Of a stretch of 63,989 nt of DNA, positions 50,221-57,900 are shown piece by piece. Made by a program: the position numbers and the translations under genes. Within the stretch, counting starts at the first letter, position 1. Each line of letters starts with the position of its first letter. The notes beneath the pieces were generated by a model that did no database searches, was not told the DNA's origin, and saw only the letters and a program-made list of their open reading frames with translations. The DNA is from Sarcina sp. DSM 11001 (GTDB lineage Bacteria; Bacillota; Clostridia; Lachnospirales; Lachnospiraceae): the NCBI RefSeq assembly GCF_900101015.1, contig NZ_FNFZ01000025.1, forward strand, positions 1-63,989, given 5' to 3'.

Positions 50221-50383
50221 GCATTTTGTTGCTGCAGTACACGCCCTATCGAGGGCGTGTACTGCAGCTTACGAAAATCCCATTCCAAATCGCTTCGCGA
50301 TGGGATTTTCGCCGTAAAACTCGGGTTTTTCGCGAAAAAGCCGCGAAAAACGCCTCGAGTTTCGAGGGAGTCTATACTGTAAC
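50221..50383. repeat. Dispersed hairpin element, copy 3
   Basis: Three consecutive hairpins: a 17-bp perfect stem (50231-50247 / 50252-50268), an 11-bp perfect stem (50273-50283 / 50300-50310) and the conserved nested stem AAACTCG / CGAGTTT (50317-50323, 50356-50362) around GTTTTTCGCG / CGCGAAAAAC. It ends TATACTGTAAC. The 3' module is almost identical to copy 2 (29176-29367); the 5' hairpin differs in sequence but keeps pairing. It fills most of the 520-bp spacer between the CmpB-like gene and ogt. Confidence 0.8.
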
Positions 50384-50446
50384 ATTTTGTTACAAGATAA
50401 AGAATCTTATTAAATATAAGTTTTGTCAAGATGAGTGTCAAGGCAT

Positions 50447-50526
50447 CTACAAGTGTTTAGAGTTTATGATAGAATACTTTTGTTGGATACTTGTACTTTG
50501 AATACTTGTATAAGAATCATCACCAG
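50447..50526 (+). promoter_or_regulatory. Leader upstream of ogt, related to the azlC leader
   Basis: Blocks shared with 43553-43611 in the same order (CTACAAG, AGAGTTTATG, GAATACTTTTGTTG, AGAATCATCACCAG). The ogt copy has an extra duplicated ATACTTGTA stretch. TAGAAT (50470-50475) could serve as a -10. Confidence 0.4.
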
Positions 50527-50586
50527 GAAGCTCTAAAAAAGATATAATATACTGGCAGAATTTTTCAAAGAATCGGGAGGCCGGAA

Positions 50587-51123
50587 ATGATCTATACCAA
50601 TAATTATGAATCACCTTTGGGAAGCATTTTGCTTGCCGGTGATGAAGAGGGATTAACGGGACTATGGTTTACAGAAGGCAGCAGGTATAGTGGACTCGGG
50701 TTGAAAAAAGATGCCAGTCCACGGGAAATGGACTATTTTGATCAGGCGAAAAAGTGGCTGGATATTTATTTTACCGGCCGTGATCCCGGTTTCTTTCCCA
50801 AAATGCACCTGGTCGGTTCAGATTTCCGCAATCGTGTCGGAGAGATTATGTGCGGCATTCCTTATGGGAAGACGGTCACGTATGGATGGATCGCCGATCA
50901 AATTGCAAAAGAGCGCGGAATTGAAAAGATGTCCGCACAGGCAGTGGGCGGTGCAGTCGGCCATAATCCGATCTCTATCATCGTGCCGTGCCACAGGGTA
51001 GTAGGATCAAACGGAAGCCTGACCGGATACGGCGGAGGAATCATGCGGAAAAAAGCCCTTATGGAACTGGAGGGCATAGATATGAGCCAATTTACAATCC
51101 CGGTAAAGGGTACTGCGCTTTAA
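50587..51123 (+). CDS. ogt: Methylated-DNA--protein-cysteine S-methyltransferase
   Basis: A 178-aa DNA repair protein that transfers methyl groups from O6-alkylguanine to its own Cys. The active site VPCHRVVGSNG (Cys near residue 138) and the helix-turn-helix segment (YGKTVTYGWIADQIA ... MSAQAVGGAVGHNPI) are intact; the recognition Arg position is within GGAVGHNP. CGGGAGG precedes the ATG. It appears to be transcribed alone. Confidence 0.93.
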   Translation: MIYTNNYESPLGSILLAGDEEGLTGLWFTEGSRYSGLGLKKDASPREMDYFDQAKKWLDIYFTGRDPGFFPKMHLVGSDFRNRVGEIMCGIPYGKTVTYGWIADQIAKERGIEKMSAQAVGGAVGHNPISIIVPCHRVVGSNGSLTGYGGGIMRKKALMELEGIDMSQFTIPVKGTAL

Positions 51124-51230
51124 GTATGGTTGCTGAGTTGAATGGACCGGGGGACAATGGACCAGAACAATGAACCATGCCAAAGTTCCCGGATTCATTG
51201 CGGCTGTTTATGATCTCTTACGCTAAAGGA

Positions 51231-51541
51231 GACGCAGACAGGGTTCCGGAAAGGAGCAAATATGCTTTCGGGTAATTCATCAAAAGAGACGCCGGCATTT
51301 CTGTTGATCATGACGGCGGCGCTTTGTATTTTTTCGGGCTGATGGTTATTTTGGCGAGATCCATTTAGATGATTATTTTTACAATACCGGCGATCCCGGG
51401 TAGAGATTGAAAAGCACTAATCTGGCAGACCAGATCGCCGAGCTGGAGAGCAAGGGCGCTGACGGATATGTACTGTTTTGCGCCAAATACCTCTTCGAAA
51501 GCTGCGCCGCGCAGGAACTTTCCAATATCAGGGGCCATTAG
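51231..51541 (+). pseudogene. Internally deleted relic of the GHL10-type gene
   Basis: Three pieces of the gene at 44826-46124 are joined in order: 51231-51352 matches about 44847-44970 (signal region); 51358-51386 matches about 45518-45546 (the catalytic HLDDYFY region); 51386-51541 matches about 45970-46125 (C-terminus with stop). About 990 bp are missing and stop codons interrupt the frame. One junction lies at a short shared word (GCCG), as in small-homology deletion. Resemblance continues about 60 bp past the stop (CCTCTTGTCCGAAGTTCT), so the duplicated block included flanking DNA. This explains the gap between ogt and the next gene. Confidence 0.9.
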
Positions 51542-51619
51542 AAACCTGCGCGGGCAGGAGATGCTTCCACGAACATTTTTGGATTTTAATCCTCTTGTCC
51601 GAAGTTCTTAATCAAATTT

Positions 51620-52726
51620 TCAGTCAATGGGAATTTCGGGCAGAAGGATCCCTTCGCCAAAATCGGGGAGCGTCAGATCCGGCTGTTCAGTTTTCTCATC
51701 GTCCTGATGGGCAGGAACATTTGATTGGTCGTCACCGGGCTCCACCGGAACCTCCTGGTCAACAGGACGTTCACCGTTATCGTTTCCGACTGAGACTGCT
51801 TCGTTTCCGCTCCCGCTGCCGGCAGGGGCAGCAGATTCATTCCCGGTCCCCTTATTTGTTCCCGCATTGGAGCCTCCTGCATTGGAACCGGAATCCCGGC
51901 CAGTTCCGTTACCAGCATTTGGTCCTCCCGCATTGGAACCGGAAACCTGCTTCCTGCCGGAGCCGGAACCATTATTCGTTCCAGATTCTTTATCCGTACC
52001 GGTTCCGGAGCCTTTATCCGCACCGGTTCCAGAGCCCTTTTCCGTGCCGGTTCCAGAGCTTTTACCTGTGCCGGTTCCACTGTCGGAGCCGGAACCGCTG
52101 TTTGTGCCTGACCCCTTGTCCTTTCCGGTATTTGTGCCGGAATCCGCATCACTGTCAGTTCCGGAATCCGTGCTCGTTTTTCTGCCGCTGCCGCCCTCAA
52201 AACCAGTGCCTTCATTCAGATCCGACCCGGTACCTGGCTGTGAACCTGCATCGGGGTCCGCGTCAGTCTCAGTCCCGCTGGCAGTGCCGGAGCCGGAGGA
52301 ATCTGATTTTTTGCTGTTACCGGCATTTGTCCCACCGGTCCTCTCCGTTTCCGTTCCGCTGAAGGGATCTTTACTGGAACCGGGAACATTATTGGAATCA
52401 TTACCGGCACTGTCTCCTGATCCTGTATCAGGATTGGAACCGGCGTCTGTATTCTCATCGGTATTCGCATTAGCGTTTGCGCTCGCTTCATCATCGGGGG
52501 ACACAGAGGACTCCGGTCCGATTTCCACTGCCTGTGTTTCCGCCCAGTTGTCTCTATTCCCGAATTCGGAGTCACCAGCGGTACTCTGCTCTTCTGTTTT
52601 TGCTGGTTCAGAGGAAGATAATCCCGTCCCGGTGTCAGGATGATGAAGAAATACAAATACCAGCAGGATTGCCAGGAGGGTCACGACAACTATGATGACT
52701 GCAGCCAGGGTTCTTCTATTCTTCAT
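51620..52726 (-). CDS. Membrane-anchored Gly/Ser/Thr/Asn-rich low-complexity protein
   Basis: A 368-aa protein: a short basic N-terminus, one transmembrane helix (about 8-27) and an outside part of about 340 residues, mostly Gly, Ser, Thr, Asn and Asp with repeated GSGTGTDK / GSNAGG units (coding repeats around 51880-52140). The last 25 residues (LTLPDFGEGILLPEIPID) are not low-complexity and may be a binding tail. No LPxTG. The gene starts 95 bp after the second precursor peptide of the RiPP locus on the same strand and could be co-transcribed, but a link in function is speculative. Alternative frames through the same DNA are by-products of the repeat. Confidence 0.65.
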   Translation of the reverse strand: MKNRRTLAAVIIVVVTLLAILLVFVFLHHPDTGTGLSSSEPAKTEEQSTAGDSEFGNRDNWAETQAVEIGPESSVSPDDEASANANANTDENTDAGSNPDTGSGDSAGNDSNNVPGSSKDPFSGTETERTGGTNAGNSKKSDSSGSGTASGTETDADPDAGSQPGTGSDLNEGTGFEGGSGRKTSTDSGTDSDADSGTNTGKDKGSGTNSGSGSDSGTGTGKSSGTGTEKGSGTGADKGSGTGTDKESGTNNGSGSGRKQVSGSNAGGPNAGNGTGRDSGSNAGGSNAGTNKGTGNESAAPAGSGSGNEAVSVGNDNGERPVDQEVPVEPGDDQSNVPAHQDDEKTEQPDLTLPDFGEGILLPEIPID

Positions 52727-52820
52727 TAAGGTTCCTCTTTCATGAGTTATAAATATTGCACTCTTCCAATGCTTCCGTTGGATTCCTGCTGCTTGCAGCT
52801 AAATAAAATTAATCAGAATT

Positions 52821-52943
52821 TCAAGAAATGACTATCTCCGGCGTTTCAACTGTTTCAATCCCAGAAGAACAGTATGGGCTGGCGCTGACTACTTCTGATT
52901 CGAACTCAACTATTTCTATCCAGGGGGTTTCATACTTTTCCAT
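52821..52943 (-). CDS. RiPP precursor peptide 2
   Basis: A 40-aa peptide read directly from the minus strand: MEKYETPWIEIVEFESE, then VVSASPYCSSGIETVETPEI and VIS. GGAG lies six bases before ATG 52943; a start four codons earlier has no site. The first 17 residues match precursor 1 (MEKYExPxxEIVEFxSE), and both have their only Cys at residue 25. Conserved leader plus variable core is the hallmark of ribosomally made, modified peptides. It lies 58 bp downstream of the radical SAM gene. The modification (a thioether from Cys25 is likely) is inference. Confidence 0.75.
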   Translation of the reverse strand: MEKYETPWIEIVEFESEVVSASPYCSSGIETVETPEIVIS

Positions 52944-53001
52944 ATTTTTCTCCATTGGTTGTTATTTGTTGTTCTCTCTAATGTTATCTGGTCTTAAAAT
53001 G

Positions 53002-54351
53002 TTATCCGGTCTTAAGCGGTTGACATGCTGATTCAACTTGTTCTTTCACCATTTGCCTGAGTATATAAATATTGCTTTCTGTTCTTGTTATTTTACAATA
53101 ATCATTCCGGTTTGGGCATCTGGAAAAAGGTGTACATTCAGGTAAAATGGGACAATCCCTGCATTTTTCCCTGACATCTCCCACTTCTATAAAGCTGCGT
53201 AAGATATCAGGTCTTGTTGTCCCCCGGAAAATATCCCCGTGAGAAGTTCCGGGTTCACAGTGTAAACAAGTGTATAGCTCACCTCCCGGCGCAATAACAG
53301 CATACCCGGATGGTTGATCAGCCATACAATTATTGACCCGGAAAGATTTTAAAGACGATGTGGTAACATTTCTGAAGCCTGCTCGTTCTATCAACGTTCT
53401 GGATTCAATTATCCTGTTCCAATATGAAAGGAAAGCCGGGCTTTCTCTAAAGGCATGTAAAGGAGCAAAATAAATGAGGATCTTGCTTTTTTCCTTGATC
53501 ACGTTTCCCAAATCGGAAAGGAAATCCGGAATCCGTTCTATGTTCCCTTCATCTACATTACACCGGATTCCGACAGCTACTCCACGGCAAGCGAGTTTTT
53601 CGGCATTCTTCATAACATTCCAATAGGTGTTTTCATATTGGTAATATTTTTTTCTGGCAATATAATCCTCTTCCGCACAGTCCATTGAGACCTGGACCTC
53701 TTCTATATGCCAGTCCTCAATCATCTTACTGACTAACTCATCATTGATCAGGCTTCCATTTGTCACAATTGATGATTTAAACTCTATCCCGTTTTCAGCC
53801 ATCGCCATACAGATAGTGTCAATCACATCTGTACGTAAAAGAGGTTCGCCGCCGAACCAGGAAAAATGAATCCGGGTATTCTTTCTTCTGGTCTCCAGAA
53901 TATATTCTATGGTCCGGTCCACGGTCTCCATGGTCATGGATCTCCGCGGTCGGTTCTTTTCATAGCAATAAACACATCGCGCATTACATCCAAGTGTCGG
54001 CAGGATCATATACCCCGCAAACCCCTTTTTTTTCGCAATAGTTCTCATGAGCTGGTAAATGCTTATGTAGAAAACAACCTCATCCTTTTGTTCAGGTACA
54101 AGAAAATAATCCTCTGCCAGTTTATACAGCTCAGAATCCCCTATGATTCGGGTAAAAGAAAAACTGGAATCCTTGCTCAAAGTGCAGTCTGTCAACAGAC
54201 ACTGTCTGGTCATAGTGTTATATAAGCAGGTCTTCCCATATAATTCAAATGTCAGAACAAATTGAGACAGTCTGTACTGATCAACGGAATTCAACTTCTG
54301 TTTTTTGAGCACTGACCTTATTTTCTCGTCCTGCCCCCATATCTCCTTCAT
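53002..54351 (-). CDS. Radical SAM/SPASM peptide maturase
   Basis: A 449-aa enzyme. An N-terminal ~110 residues may be a peptide-recognition region. The radical SAM core carries CNARCVYC (Cys 122, 126, 129), SWFGGEPLL and the IVTNGSLIND strand. The SPASM end (about 340-430) has many Cys: NNCMAD, YTCLHCEPG, KCRDCPILPEC, RCPNRNDYC, enough for two auxiliary Fe-S clusters. Such proteins install thioether, C-C or related cross-links in short peptides. Precursor genes on both sides make this the maturase of the locus. The ATG has GAGG 11 bases upstream. No peptidase or exporter is in the window. Confidence 0.88.
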   Translation of the reverse strand: MKEIWGQDEKIRSVLKKQKLNSVDQYRLSQFVLTFELYGKTCLYNTMTRQCLLTDCTLSKDSSFSFTRIIGDSELYKLAEDYFLVPEQKDEVVFYISIYQLMRTIAKKKGFAGYMILPTLGCNARCVYCYEKNRPRRSMTMETVDRTIEYILETRRKNTRIHFSWFGGEPLLRTDVIDTICMAMAENGIEFKSSIVTNGSLINDELVSKMIEDWHIEEVQVSMDCAEEDYIARKKYYQYENTYWNVMKNAEKLACRGVAVGIRCNVDEGNIERIPDFLSDLGNVIKEKSKILIYFAPLHAFRESPAFLSYWNRIIESRTLIERAGFRNVTTSSLKSFRVNNCMADQPSGYAVIAPGGELYTCLHCEPGTSHGDIFRGTTRPDILRSFIEVGDVREKCRDCPILPECTPFSRCPNRNDYCKITRTESNIYILRQMVKEQVESACQPLKTG

Positions 54352-54392
54352 GGATTGATTATCCTCTATATCTTTTTATATTTTATATTGTT

Positions 54393-54441
54393 TGAGGCGG
54401 TGCTCCGGTTTTGTTATCAGGTATCAAGGAGCACCGCCTCA
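54393..54441 (-). terminator. Stem-loop between precursor 1 and the maturase gene
   Basis: A 14-bp perfect stem (54393-54406 / 54428-54441) with a 21-nt loop. No T-run follows leftward, so partial termination or stabilisation of the peptide message is more likely than full termination. Such a hairpin lets the peptide be made in excess over its enzyme. Confidence 0.6.
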
Positions 54442-54534
54442 TAAAATAATAATCTTCTCATAAATTAATGCAATGATGGCAACTAAGAAACCAACTGATT
54501 TCACAATAAATGCTTTATGCTATCAGTTTATAGA

Positions 54535-54660
54535 TCAGCCGCCTCCTATTGGTACTGTTTCCGTTTCTGGATCAAGTTGTCCTCCGCATACACTCGCTGT
54601 AACAGCGATTTCAGAATCAAACTCAACAATCTCCATCTCGGGCACTTCATACTTTTCCAT
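54535..54660 (-). CDS. RiPP precursor peptide 1
   Basis: A 41-aa peptide: MEKYEVPEMEIVEFDSE, then IAVTASVCGGQLDPETETVP and IGGG. AAAGGAGG lies ten bases before ATG 54660; a 25-codon longer frame would overlap this site and be unrelated in character. The leader matches precursor 2, and the single Cys25 is aligned. The core ends in Gly-Gly-Gly, while peptide 2 ends in VIS, so the two products would differ. It is first in the leftward cluster, behind its own promoter region. Confidence 0.78.
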   Translation of the reverse strand: MEKYEVPEMEIVEFDSEIAVTASVCGGQLDPETETVPIGGG

Positions 54661-54755
54661 ATAAAGCTGGCCTCCTTTCATGTTGCTTTTTCCCTTATCT
54701 AACTGCATCCTGATAGTAATAAACCGGAACATCATACCTCATATACTTTATCAAA

Positions 54756-54786
54756 ACAGGAGATTTATGATCCTGTAATAATTATA
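54756..54786 (-). promoter_or_regulatory. Probable promoter and operator of the RiPP cluster
   Basis: Leftward TATAAT (54781-54786), then a dyad ACAGGA-9-TCCTGT (54756-54776) covering the expected start of the transcript. A T-rich -35 region lies upstream but no good TTGACA at 17 nt. The dyad could be an operator or a 5' hairpin. Confidence 0.4.
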
Positions 54787-54861
54787 TCCTGCCTATATCG
54801 GAATTAAAACAACAAAATACCGTTTTTGAAAACCTACAGACCAATTACTGATTGATCACCG

Positions 54862-54895
54862 CTGCTGTCACCCCCCTGAGGGTGTGACAGCAGTT
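54862..54895. terminator. Hairpin downstream of the giant Cna-B gene
   Basis: A stem of 10 bp plus a C/G-rich extension (arms about 54862-54875 and 54880-54893) is followed by TTTTT on the plus strand. It lies 60 bp past the giant gene's stop and separates that gene from the RiPP promoter. Confidence 0.6.
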
Positions 54896-54954
54896 TTTCA
54901 TAAGCGGCGATGTTATTACCTGAGCTCTGTTGCAATCCCGTCCTTATCTGTTTT

Positions 54955-57900
54955 TTATTTGATATAGTTAGCTGCAGCTCGATAGTAATTGAACAGAGAT
55001 GTAACAGCTTCCTTCGCTTTCTTCGAATAAGAGCCTTTGGGCGGGTTGAGGATCGTGTTGACATAGGACAGTGCGCAGACGTTTATATCAACATTCTCCT
55101 CTCCGGCTGTAACGTTTATGGTATGCATCTTATTAAGCTCATGGGCAGGTATACTGGGAATGGTCAAAAGATAATAACCATCATCCAGGGGGTCTGCCGC
55201 AATGTCTTTTCCATCCAGTTTCGCGGAGACTTCCGTTCCTTCCTCCGGCTTGACATATATGTAGATCAGCGTGCCGGACTCCAGATTCAGGGAATAGGTC
55301 AGGGCAACTTTGCTGTCGGTTCCTTTTGTCGTACTCAGAGCATAAGCTTTTACTTCCTCGCTGACACTTTGGATCATGTCGGATGTGATCTCGGAGGTCC
55401 CGGGCATTTCCTGAAAATCTGTTCCTATCGTCCAATGACGTATCCCGGACAGGTAGGGCTGTACATAGTGTCCGTAATTGCCCAGGGCTTTCAGAAGCGC
55501 CACGACATCAGGATTGTTGGCAAATATCTTCGAGCACTGGTCAATGTAATTGGATGCCTTGACGACTGTGGTTATGGTTTTTTCACCATTCTCCCCGTAA
55601 TGGTAGGTGCAGGTGATCGGCTCGGCCATCTGGATGGAATTGATGTGGCCGGTAAAACCGTAGTACTGTTTTGTGGTGTCTTTGAATGAACTGTCAAAGT
55701 CCGCTCTCTCCTCCTTTCCGTTGACCGTAAAGACCATATAGCTGTCCTCGTACTTGTCCGGTTTTCCGGGCAGATCCATGTAGACATTCACACCGATTAA
55801 ACCGGTGAGCAGCAGGGCGTAGGTCTTGAAGGTCGGTTCAGTTGACAATGTATTCGTGACATTCATGCCGTCGATCACAGTAGTATAGTTCTTGACAGCG
55901 TCTTCATAGACACTGTAAATGACCGCTTTTCCGTCATTGTTTTTGGGAAGTCCGGTAAAGCTCCATTTCCACTCTCCGTTTTCGTCCGCATTGACGGTCT
56001 CCTGCTGTCCTGTTGCCACTCCGTCAGCCAGGAGACGGATCTTGATGCTCTCAGGACGTGTATTGTTGTAGTTGTCATCATCCACCCAGGTCTTGGTTCC
56101 TTCCAAATCGACCGTCTCCGGTTCATGGGTGAAGGTGATGCGATAATAGTTTCCGGTTTCTCCTTCTGGCGTCAAAGAGGTATTGACCATGGAAACTCCA
56201 TAGGTCCCCGGACCGGGATTTCCGCTCAGAACATCTGTCGCTTCAGGGAAAACGTTGTAATTGATCCTGGTTCCTTCTCTGGTAATAGGAAGATCCGTGA
56301 AGGATCCCTGCCAGCTGTCGGCTTCTCTCAGGGTCAGGGTCTTGCCTGTGACGGCTGTATCACCTTCGTAAAGCTGGATGGTGACTGTCTGCGGACGGAT
56401 GCCGTCCCGGTTGCTGTCATCGTTCCATTTGAGGACTACGTCCACCTGGGTCTTACCAGGTGTGTATGTATTAGTGACATCATATCCGTCCACTTCAGCG
56501 GTATAATCGGGAACAGGATCTTCATGAATACTGTAGTTGATCTCCTTTCCTCCCGCATTTCTGGGAAGTCCGGGGAAGCTCCAACTCCACTGACCATCCC
56601 CATCCGCGCTTACTTCCGCGGCTTTGTCCGCCAGTTCTGTCCCGTCCGCCAGCAGGTGGATGGTGATGTTCCCGGGACGTTTGCCTTCAGCATTATCGTT
56701 ATCCACCCAGGTCTTCTTTCCTGCGATCGTGACTGTCTCCGGTGTATGGGTGTTTTTCAGGAACCGGCCGCCCGTTGTTCCGCTTTCAGGGTCAGCGGCC
56801 TCTGTGACCATTTCAAAAGCGTAGGTGCCCGGACCATCGGTACCGGTCAGCACTTCTGTCTTTTCTTCCGTGACGGAATAGCTGATCTCCCGTCCCTTCT
56901 CGTATTTGGGAAGCTTCGTGAAGCTCCACTTCCAGTCCTGCACTGCGGAGATCTCCGCCGTCCTTCCTTCGACCTCCTCTCCGTCTGCGAGCAGCCGGAC
57001 AATGACCTTGTCCGGACGGATGCCATCCTGATCGTCGGCATCATCCCAAGTCACCGTTCCGGTGAATCTTCGGGTCTGACGGCTGAATGTATTGGTGACA
57101 TTAAAGCCGTTGACCGATCTGTTGTAATCCGTAAGGGGCTCTTCGGAGATCGTGTATACAACTGGAACGGCGTTCCCTTCCTCGTCCTCCTTAGTTCTGG
57201 GAAGACCGGTAAACGTACATGTCCAGTTCCCGTTTTCGTCTGCATTCTGCGGAGTGAGCGTCACAGCCTTGTCTTCGAGTTCCGTACCGTCAGCATAGAG
57301 ATGGATGGTCACACTCTCAGGACGCTGGCCTTCGGCGTCGTCATTGTCCTGCCAGATGACAGAGGCTTCGATATCCTGCTTCGTGGGAGCGTAGGTATTG
57401 GTGATGTCAAGTCCGTCGATGACAGACTGGTATTCCTCTACCGGGTCCTCAGTGACGCTGTACTCGATCTCTCCGCCTGCCCGGTACCGACGTATATCTT
57501 TCAGAACCAGACTCCAGGTATTGCCTGTCCCGCGCGGGATGGTTATCCCTCCTGTTTCACCGGAAGCAGAACCGGCAGGAGTGCCGTCTGCATTGATCTC
57601 GTCTCCATTGGCAAAAAGATGAACGGTGACATTCTCCGGGCGGGCTTTGGCCGCATCGCTGTCATCCTCCCAAATCTTCCGGATCGTGAGATTCATCGTC
57701 TCAGGGGTGTAAGTATTTGTAATCGTCATGCCCGCCGCATCTCCTGAGCCGGCATTGTAGGAAGTCGTGTAGTCAGGCACGGCGTCTTCTTTGACGGAAT
57801 AAATAATCTCGCTTCCGTCTTTGTTGAACCGGGGCAGTTCTTCAAAGGTCCAGTTCCATGCCTGGTCCTGCCCGGCCGTGACTGTCCTGATCTGGTTGTT

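Noticed and set aside
51867-52643. Alternative frames through the Gly/Ser-rich gene (258 codons plus strand, others minus strand)
   Set aside because: Low-complexity repeats keep several frames open; only the frame with a start, membrane helix and ordered ends (51620-52726) is credible.
54535-54735. 66-codon version of precursor peptide 1
   Set aside because: The extra 25 codons cover the ribosome site AAAGGAGG and have no counterpart in precursor 2.
56125-57747. 540-codon open frame on the plus strand
   Set aside because: Antisense to the regular Cna-B repeats; its apparent internal repeats only mirror them.
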